This document shows, in pieces, positions 1-10,600 of a stretch of DNA of 64,000 nt. Location: positions 435,456-499,455 of the forward strand of contig JASEVX010000083.1 of assembly GCA_031761405.1 (NCBI GenBank), in the 5' to 3' direction. Source of the DNA: Serripes groenlandicus (lineage: Eukaryota; Mollusca; Bivalvia; Cardiida; Cardiidae). Positions within the stretch are counted from its first letter, which is position 1, and each line of letters starts with the position of its first letter. Under the pieces are notes generated by a model. It did not search any database, was not told the origin of the DNA, and saw only the letters and a list, made by a program, of their open reading frames with translations. A program made the position numbers and the translations under genes.

Positions 1-344
1 AACCAATTAAGATAACTCTATCCTGTATATGGTGCAAATTGTTGCCCTTTTTTTACTTAGAAATTATGGTTAAAGGTGTACGTGAAACTACATTAAGAGT
101 CCATATCTTAGTAACTACTTGATGCATTCCATTGAAAGGTTATACAACCCTTTCTAACCATCACACCTATGAAAATAATCATGTTAAATAACACTATCCT
201 GCATATAATGCAAATTATCACCCACTAAGAAACTGTGGTTAATGTTTTGCATGCAACTACATTAGAGTCCATTATCTCAGTAACTTAAATAAGCGGTGGA
301 ATAGTCGAGCGCGCTGTCCTCCGACAGCTCTTGTTATCTATGTT

Positions 345-535
345 GTAGGTATGTAGCTTGGACTGTCTTTATCTCTATTTCAGGTTATGTAACTGGAACT
401 GTATCTCTGTTTCTGGTAATGATAGTCAAAGCGTGTTTATCACTGGTACATGTTATGTAACTAGGACTGTCTCTTTCTGTTTTATGTTATGTGACTCGAA
501 CTGTCTTTATTTCTGTTTTATTAGTTCCACCGGCT
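345..535 (+). repeat. Minisatellite, left part, with splice-acceptor-like units
   Basis: Degenerate units of about 30-37 bp with the core 'ttcaggttatgtaact', as in the array right before the exon at 1502. A SINE and about 190 bp of other sequence separate the two parts. Confidence 0.7.
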
Positions 536-728
536 GAAAACCAGGATCAATTATGATGTAACTTCACAGAAAGGATCCTCTCTATGTCCTCACCAGATTT
601 CTTCATTTTGATTTATCCAAACAGAATTCTAGGTTCAATCGCTACCAAAAGAAAAAAAACTTTACTCCTCCGAAACCGGTTGGTTTGATTTTCAAATAAG
701 ATTGTAGAGCATTTACTCTGTTTCAGGT

Positions 729-1032
729 GCCGAGCCCCGGTAGCTCAGTCGGTAGCGACGCTGGCTATCAATTTAGTGGTGAGTTCGAATCCCAGCTCGG
801 CCAACTTTCTTTCCGACGTTTGACAAAAGTCACTGTGACAAAAGTCACTGTGACATGCGTCAGTCGTCTTTCACCAATTGTGGAAAATCAGCCAGTTGCT
901 TGTTAAGTATGTTGTGTTGAGTACTGGTGCGAGAGAAAGTCAGGAAACGCATGTGTAGGTGAACTGGCCGCCGTGATAGACTGAACAATTGTTGAAAATG
1001 GCGTTAAATCAATCAATCAATCAATCAATCAA
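729..1032 (+). mobile_element. Full-length tRNA-headed SINE (type A) with 12-bp target duplication
   Basis: tRNA-like head with A box 'tagctcagtcggtagcg' and B box 'gagttcgaatcc', then the family body, the tail 'gccgtgatagactgaac ... ggcgtt' and an (aatc)n end. Flanked by tctgtttcaggt at 717-728 and 1033-1044. The target is itself a unit of the acceptor minisatellite. Confidence 0.88.
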
Positions 1033-1501
1033 TCTGTTTCAGGTTATGTAACTTGAACTGTCTTTATATATTTTCTATGTAATGTAATACGAACGATCTG
1101 CATATCTGTGTTATGTATGTAACTCATACGAACTATCTCTCTTTCAGGTTACGTAACTAGAACTATTTCTGTTTAAGGTTATGTAACTCGTATGTATCTC
1201 TGTTTTAGGTAATGTAACTCGAACTATCTCTCCTTCAGGTTACGTAACTCAAACTATATCTGTTTAAGGTTATGTAACTCGTATGTATCTATCTCTGTTT
1301 TAGGTTATGTAACTCATACGAAGTATCTCTCTTTCAGGTTACGTAACTAGAACTATTTCTGTTTAAGGTTATGTAACTCGTATGTATCTATCTCTGTTTT
1401 AGGTTATGTAACTCATACGAAGTATCTCTCTTTCAGGTTACGTAACTCAAACTATATCTGTTTAAGGTAATATAACTCGTATGTATCTATCTCTGTTTTA
1501 G
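1033..1501 (+). repeat. Acceptor-containing minisatellite ending at SLC6 exon 1502
   Basis: About 14 units of 30-34 bp, partly organised in trimers of about 100 bp. Each unit holds a pyrimidine run, then tttag, ttcag or ttaag, then 'gttatgtaact' or 'gttacgtaact'. The genuine exon junction is tctgttttag followed by GTTATGTATG, so the unit mimics the acceptor plus about 8 exon bases. Confidence 0.85.
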
Positions 1502-1636
1502 GTTATGTATGTGACCGCAACATCTCCATTCATCTTCATGCTAATACTACTGATTCGAAACAGTATGTTAGAGGGGGCCAAGGAAGGGGTTATCTATTAC
1601 CTTAAACCGGATTTTTCTAAAATGACAGAATTGCAG
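1502..1636 (+). CDS. SLC6 exon: TM5 and start of the following loop
   Basis: Begins [17 protein letters not shown] and ends [11 protein letters not shown], 45 codons, phase 0 at both ends. The acceptor is tctgttttag and the donor gtacca. Matches SLC6 TM5 and the stretch leading to TM6. The acceptor is preceded by an array of near copies of itself. Confidence 0.9.
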
Positions 1637-4600
1637 GTACCAATTTCATTTTCGACCTAAACCTCGATTTGTTCTTAAACAAATGAGGGAACATGTTTTA
1701 TTTAAATAATTCTAACATGAAAGAATTGCAAATATATATTGCATCTTTGACCATCGCCCTGGACAATACTTTGGATATTGAGACCTTACACACACATTCA
1801 TGCCGTCTTTTCATGATGCACTTTGCTTGGATATTGAGACTTTACACACTCATTCATGTCGTCTTATAAAGATGCACTTTGCTTGGATATAGAGACCTTA
1901 CACACTCATTCATGTCGTCTTATCATGATTCACTTTGCTTGATATTGAGACCGTACACACACATTAATGCCGTCTGATAATGATTCACTTTGCTTGGATA
2001 TAAAGACCTTACACACACATTAATGCCGTTTAATCATGATTCACTTTGCTTGATATAGAGACCTTACACACACATTAATGCCGTTTAATCATGATTAACT
2101 TTCCTTGGATATAAAGACCTTACACACACATTAATGCCGTTTAATCATGATGCACTTTGCTTGGATATAGAGACCTTACACACACATTAATGCCGTCTGA
2201 TAATGATTCACTTTGCTTGATATAGAGACCTTACACACACATTAATGCCGTTTAATCATGATTCACTTTGATTGGATATAAATACCTTACTAACACATTA
2301 ATGCCGTCTGATCATGATTCACTTTGCTTGATAAAGAGACCTTACACACACATTAATGCCGTTTAATGATGATTCATTTTGCTTGGATATAAAGACCTTA
2401 CACACACATTAATGCCGTTTAATCATGATGCACTTTGCTTGGATATAGAGACCTTACACACACATTAATGCCGTCTGATCATGATTCACTTTGCTTGATA
2501 TAGAGACCTTACACACACATTAATGCCGTTTAATCATGATTCACTTTGCTTGGATATAAAGACCTTACACACACATTAATGCCGTTTAATCATGATGCAC
2601 TTTGTTTGGATAAAGAGACCTTACACACACATTAATGCCGTCTGATAATGATTCACTTTGCTTGATATAGAGACCTTACACACACATTAATGCCGTCTGA
2701 TCATGATTCACTTTGCTTGATATAGAGACCTTACACACACATTAATGCCGTCTGATCATAATTCACTTTGCTTGATATAGAGACCTTACACACACATTAA
2801 TGCCGTCTGATCATGATTCACTTTGCTTGATATAGTGACCTTACACACACATTAATGCCGTCTGATCATGATTCACTTTGCTTGCTATAGAGACCTTACA
2901 CACACATTAATGCCGTCTGATCATGATTCACTTTGCTTGATAAAGAGACCTTACAAACACATTAATGCCGTCTGATAATGATTCATTTTGCTTGATATAG
3001 AGACCTTACACACAAATTAATGCCGTCTGATCATGATTCACTTTGCTTGATATAGAGACCTTACACACACATTAATGCCGTCTGATCATGATTCACTTTG
3101 CTTGATATAGAGACCTTACACACACATTAGTGCCGTCTGATAATGATTCACTTTGCTTGATATAGAGACCTTACACACACATTAATGCCGTCTGATCATG
3201 ATTCACTTTGCTTGATATAGATACCTTACACACACATGAATGCCGTCTGATCATGATTCACTTTGCTTGATATAGAGATCTTACACACACATTAATGCCG
3301 TCTGATCATGATTCACTTTGCTTGGATAAAGAGACCTTACACACACATTCATGCCGTCTGATAATGATTCACTTTGCTTGGATATTGGTACCTTACACAC
3401 AAATTCATGCCGTCTTATCATGATGCACTTTGCTTGGATATAGGGACCTTACACACACATTCATGCCGTCTTATCATGATGCACTTTGCTTGGATATAGG
3501 GACTTTACACACAAATTCAACTGGATGAGGTTTAACATTTTCCATATGCAAATAAACTTAGACTCACCTGCAGCAGACGACATTTGAAAATATTCATGCA
3601 AAAAGACGAAATGTTCATCATATACATTTTGCTCCTTAAGCCAAGGTATTTTAACGTTATTCAATAAATATCTGACGTAATAGATACCTCCCCTATATCG
3701 GTCTAATTGTTTTCATGATCGACCACTGCAGATATGTTGTATGTGGGAAAGGGTCATAATATGTGACGATGCATTTAGTAATGTTTCTGTATTTCCAGGT
3801 TTGGGTCGACGCTGGCACACAGATTTTCTTTTCTTACTCTATTTCCAAAGGTGTTCTCACAGCGCTAGGCAGCTACAACCTTTTTCATCACAATTCGTAC
3901 AGGTACGGATATAACAAACTATAACCGTTAACATATTTTTCGCGAACTAACCATGAACCTAAATGAGCGCTGCTCCAGGTAAACAAACAGTAACGAAGTT
4001 ATTACACGTGATGAAAACGACTTGCCTGTTTCCAAATGGATACATGCTTTACTGAGATTTTTAGAAACTTTTATGACTACTTTGCGAATTGAACAAATTG
4101 CCTTACAGGTAATTTCACGGAGCCTCGCTCAAATGTGAGCAAACACTTGTCAAGCATTCACTGATTTATAACAAAATGTCGACCGAATACAGATTTACTG
4201 TTCGTAATATTATTAGCTGGTTCAGACGGCATGTCTTACACCGAAAGCAAATACAATCTGAACAAAACCTGCACTACCCGCTTCTATTTACACGTGACAT
4301 GAATATAACTTGTGTACTAATCATATTGCCAGTGGTATCATAACCGTTCTGTGATGCCACAACAGAGGGATGTATCAAGGCCCCAATTTGGGTTCATTAT
4401 GTCAACGATTCTATTGATGATCCATTCACATGAAGGACATACCAACGGTGGAAATAGCTAGTCTCTCGTTATGGCTTTGATTTACATGGAAAGCATTTAC
4501 GATAGTGTTCTGTGGTCGGTTTAAGCTTCACGATAATGGAGATTTGCGACATATCTAACAATGCATAAAACACAAATATTCACGACATACCTTACAATAC

Positions 4601-7600
4601 ATAAAACACAAATATTCACGACATACCTTACAATGCATAAAACACAAATATTCACGACATACCTTACAATGCATAAAACACAAATATTCACGACATACCT
4701 TACAATACATAAAACACAAATATTCACGACACACCTTACAATACATAAAACACAAATATTCACGACATACCTTACAATACATAAAACACAAATATTCACG
4801 ACATACCTTACAATGCATAAAACACAAATATTCACGCCATACCTTACAATGCATAAAACACAAATATTCACGACATACCTTACAATGCATAAAACACAAA
4901 TGTTTTAACAATGCACCAAGAAAGGGTGTCATGTACTTAAAGTGTGTATACGACAATTCCACTAATTTGTTCATTTACGTACTGGTTAATTCATGTTTAA
5001 TTTACCCAGAAAATCCCAAACTAGACTGTAGTTAACCGAAGTTCAAATCATTATGAATATAATTTCAGAGACTGTGTAATATTTTCACTTGCTAACAGTG
5101 GAACGAGCTTCTTCGCTGGCTTCATCATATTTACCATATTAGGACATATGGCGCATGTACAAAATGTAGATATAAGTGAAGTCGCAGAAAAGGGTAGGTT
5201 TTCAATTCAAATAATTTTACCAATGTGTCTGTTTAATCTACTTTAATGCCACATTTTCAACATAGCTCACGTTACTCGTCATGGTGTCAATTTAACAGTC
5301 GACGTGTCCGCTTTCACCATATCTTTGATGCTATATATTATATAATGTGCAGATGTTAAGCCTTTAGTTTTTACCGCGAGAGCATTGGCAAAGTAAACGC
5401 CGCTTTCAACAATATTTCAATTATATTACTGCGTTTCCTGTGTAAGTTACCAGTACTACTTGTCCATTTATCCTGACACCAGCGACACAGTCGAAATGCT
5501 AACCCAACAGTTCTGAGCGCCAAGGATGGAAAGCCATTTCACCATCATTAATGTTTTTGGTATAAGCCGGTCGGAAGTCGAACCGGAGACCTCCCATACC
5601 CAAGACAGACGCTCTACCACTGCACCACAGCGGCGGTCTTAGTTGTCAAAAAGCAGGCTTAAAGTTTTTAGAACTTGTTTCACAATATATCGTATGTATG
5701 ATTAAAAGGGCTCACGCTTAGATCTTTAGCTTATTTTAATTGAAATGCAAAGAAATAATTGTTGTTTCACCGATTAATATTGCAATTCCAAATATTAATA
5801 ATCCTTCAATTTTATGACAGGTCCGGGTCTAGCTTTTATAGCCTATCCAAAAGCATTGACGTTGATGCCAGCTGCTCCATTCTGGTCCGTTATGTTCTTC
5901 TTAATGTTACTTCTTCTAGGATTAGACACACAGGTATGTCAATCTATGTAATTAGTGCGCTGGTCCATTACAAAGAACCGAAGTTGTTGATTGATAAATT
6001 GATTGAGGATGAACGCCAATTTCAACAATGTTCAGTGATATTACGGCGGTCAGTTCATGTACCCATGTGTTTCCTGGCTTTCGCACATCAGTACTCCACT
6101 CAACATTTTTCCAAACAACTGACCTCCCAAAACCAGATAACCAGATTTTAAACTGTTTGAGGTAACCATATGTCTCGTATATATACAGTTTGGTTATTCA
6201 AAACTGTTCAAGATAACCAGATTTCGCGTAAATATTCAGTTTGGTGATTTTAAACTTTTTAAGATAATTAGTTTACTCGTATATATATACAGTCTGGTTA
6301 TTCAAAAATGTTTAAGTTTAACAGATTTCTCAAGTATATACAGTTTGGTTATTCAAAATATTTAAAGATAACCAAATATCTCGTTTATATACAGTTGGGT
6401 TATTCAAAAACTTTTAATATAAGCAAATATCTCGTATATATACAATTGGTTTATTCAAAACCTTTTAAGACAACCAGATTTCTCGTAAATATACAGTTTA
6501 GTGATTTTAAACTGTTTAAGTAATCAGTTTTCTCGTATATAAATACAGTTTGGTGGTACAGAAGCCGTGGTCACTGCATTGGTTGACCAGTGGCCAGACG
6601 TTTTACGCCAAGGTCGACGTAAAGAAATGTGTGTTGGTTTGGTATGCTTTGTGATGTTTCTGGTCGGTCTGCCTATGTGCTGCCCGGTATGTATGCTACA
6701 TTGGCAATCCTTCGAAATCTACTTTAACCATAACCGGTTTTTTTTTAGTTTTCATAGAAGTTTGAATTCAATTGTGTCGTGTGATATTGCACGTTTTCAG
6801 TTTCATACGTTAGCTTTTGCAGAGACATATAAATGTATTTATATGTCTCAGGCATTCGTAAAAGTCAGGTAAATATTTTTTTTATTCTGAAATTAAGACA
6901 TTTAATAGGAATATATAATATAAATATTGCAAAGGATTTGGTAATCTCTAAATAGTTTGTTATAGTTTCAGTTAAGATTTTATTTCATACAATGTAAAGG
7001 AACGTATGTTTGTTCTTGCCATAAAAGTAACAGATGTACGAGTATGCGATTTGATACGAAGCAAGACTTCCAGAATCAAATTTGATGTTCATCAAACTGT
7101 TGGGCTGAAATTCAATTCTTAAGTCCAAAGTTTTAAATTTAGTGATATTTTAATACGAACTTTTGTAAAACTGTTTTACAATGCTCTGAATCTTATTACA
7201 TTACACAAGAAAAACCTGGAAACTCGATTTCGAAATCGGACATGGTTCAGGCATATACTGAGAAGTGATATATTTCCAGAAAAATGCTCAAACCATTATA
7301 AATATACCAAAGACATTTGAAGTATAGTGTTTTGACAGTTACACAACAATTTAAATTAACTTTGTATTTAGACACTTCGTTTTACAACTATCTTCTATTT
7401 CCACGGAAAAACATCGCTAAACTTTAAAACAGCCTTGTTTTTGCAGGGTTGATTGTCACCAACCTTACTACAATCTTGTTTTTGCAGGGTTGATTGTCAC
7501 CAACTTTACTACAATCTTGTTTTTACAGGGTTGCTTGTCACCAACTTTACAACAATCTTGTTTTTACAGGGTTGGTTATTACGAACTTTAAAACAATCTT

Positions 7601-10600
7601 GTTTTACAGGGTTGATTGTCACCAACTTTACAACAATTTTGTTTTTACAGGGTTGATTGTCACCAACTTTACTACAATCTTGTTTTTACAGGGTTGCTTG
7701 TCACCAACTTTACAACAATCTTGTTTTTACAGGGTTGGTTATTACGAACTTTACTACAATCTTGTTTTTGCAGGGTTGATTGTCACCAACTTTACTACAA
7801 TCTTGTTTTTACAGGGTTGCTTGTCACCAACTTTACAACAATCTTGTTTTTACAGGGTTGGTTATTACGAACTTTAAAACAATCTTGATTTACAGGGTTG
7901 GTTATTACGAACTTTAAAACAATCTTGTTTTACAGGGTTGATTGTCACCAACTTTACAACAATTTTGTTTTTACAGGGTTGCTTGTCACGAACTTAACAA
8001 CAATTTTGTTTTTACAGGGTTGCTTGTCACGAACTTTAAAACAATCTTGGTTTTACAGGGTTGATTGTCACAAACTTTACAACAATCTTGTTTTTACAGG
8101 GTTGATTGTCACCAACTTTACTACAATCTTGTTTTTACAGGGTTACTTGTCAACAATCTTGTTTTTACAGGGTTGATTGTCACGAACTTTACAACAATCT
8201 TGTTTTACAGGGTTGATTGTCACCAACTTTACAACAATTTTGTTTTTACAGGGTTGCTTGTCACGAACTTTACAACAATCTTGTTTTTACAGGGTTGATT
8301 GTCACGAACTTTACAACAATCTTGTTTTACAGGGTTGCTTGTCACCAACGTTACAACAATCTTGTTTTACAGGGTTGCTTGTCACCAACTTTACTACAAT
8401 CTTGTGTTTACAGGGTTGCTTGTCACCAACTTTACAATTATCTTGTTTTTACACGGTTGATTGTCACGAACTTTACAACAATCTTGTTTTACAGGGTTGC
8501 TTGTCACCAACTTTACTACAATCTTATTTTTACAGAGTTGATTGTCACGAACTTTACAACAATCTTGTTTTACAGGGTTGATTGTCACCAACTCTACAAC
8601 AAACTTGTTTTTACAGGGTTGCTTTTCACCAACTTTACAACAATCTTGTTTTTACAGGGTTGCTTGTCACCAACTTTACAACAATCTTGTTTTTACAGGG
8701 TTGCTTGTCACCAACTTTACAACAATCTTATTTTACAGGGCTGCTTGTCACCAACTTTACAACAATCTTGTTTTTACAGGGTTGCTTATCACCAACTTTA
8801 CAACAATCTTGTTTTTACAGGGTTGCTTGTCACCAACTTTACAACAATCTTGTTTTACAGGGTTGCTTGTCACCAACTTTACAACAATCTTGTTTTTACA
8901 GGGTTGCTTGTCACCAACTTTACAACAATCTTGTTTTTGCAGGGTGGAATGTATGTTTTCCAGCTATTCGATTATTATACCGGAAGTAGGATAATTCTAT
9001 TTATAGCACCATTCATGTGTATCGCTGTGGCTTGGATTTACGGTAACTATTAAACATTACGAAATGAGACTCGTAAGGCAGTCATACGTTTCTTTCCTAC
9101 GAGGTTTCGGATTATACGTTATTGCCTTCCCGATCCGCTATGTCGAATCCCGGTAGCTAAGTCGATAGCGACGCGGGCTGTAATTCCCGGGGTTCTGAGA
9201 TCGAACCTCATATCGACAAACATTTTTTCCGACACTTGACACACGGTATTGTGACAAGCGACATTTATCTTCCACCAATTGGCTAACAGTCTATGTGTTA
9301 AAGCAGCGAAGTTGCTTGGAGTGCCGCCACGGTGGAGAACTGGAAAACTGCGCTTATGCCCATGCAATCAATCCAACAATCACTTCTCTTGTACGTGGTA
9401 ACGGGTTTGACATTACTGCATTCCCGTTGTATATTAAGGTTATCCACGCTAGCTTATTCGGTGGTGTACTGGTAGAGCGTCTGTCTCGATGCGGAAGGTC
9501 GTGGATTAGATCTCAGACCGGTCATACCTATTTTTCTAAAAATATAATTAATTGCTTTCCCTTCTTGCCTGTATTGTGGGTAAAGCCCTTAAACTGACTT
9601 GTTTGTGTCCAGTCAGCATAGATGTACAAGAAGTACTGGTAGTCTATCCAGGAAACGCCATGATATAATTGAAGCATCGTCGACAGCGGCGTAAAACACC
9701 ACATGAAGAACTAACACCCCTTGGTAATCGTGGTGATTGTACATCTGTTAAAATTCAAAAAGTATATTTCGAGTGGATCGTATTCCAAACAAAATTGGTC
9801 TTTTTGTAAATATACAGTTAACAAATTACTTCTTACTTTGTGTGGAAGACAATAATTGATCGAATCAGTTTTATCATATTTCTTTAAATATCTCAATTAG
9901 ATATTTGTAAGTTGTACTGATTTCACATTGTTTTCTAACACTATTATTGCAGGGATCAACCGTTTCTATGACAACCTGAACATGATGTTTGGTTTCCGAA
10001 TAAATCCGTATATGAAAATTTGTTGGACTGTTCTGTCACCGATTTCGTGTCTGGTAGGAAATACTTTTCATGAAAACGTCAACGTCAAATTAAACCTTTT
10101 CGCACATACAACAAATCTGTAGAGGACGTATTTCAAAACCTCTACCCAAACATATGAGATCTCCCAATATGTAATCATGGTATCATTATGAAACATATTT
10201 TGGAACAAATGCTTCAAAATGAGTCTGCATTAGTTATTTTATATTGGCACCAATGTAAGATCAGTGCTTACATTCTTTTCATAATTTGTGTATTTTGTTA
10301 TTATTCCATTACTCAAATCTTGTACATCTGAACATTACCAATGGAATATAACGACTAAAAGGGTCTCTTGATGTCACTCGCCTTGGTCGGCTGACATTCA
10401 TGAATCACTTCACCATCGTCTGTCCGTCTGTTTGTCCGAGTCACATACACGTACTGTACGTGATATAGTGTATTGGTATTACATTGACACAATGCATGCT
10501 ATTGAACTGTACCGCCTATGTGGTGTAGTGGTAGAGTCCGTGTCGGGGCCTCTGTGGTGTAGTGGTAGAGTCCGTTTCGGGGCCTCTGTGGTGTAGTGGT

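Noticed and set aside
1780..3516. CRISPR-like array appearance
   Set aside because: Head-to-tail repeats without unique spacers, in an animal intron; same holds for the other arrays.
4521..4974. Three overlapping 115-139-codon frames on both strands
   Set aside because: All come from the 36-bp repeat, whose length is a multiple of three; repetitive peptides with no domain.
8177..9053. Long open frames (up to 278 codons) across 7453-9053
   Set aside because: They are produced by the 40-41-bp minisatellite read in several frames; only the last 33 codons belong to an SLC6 exon.
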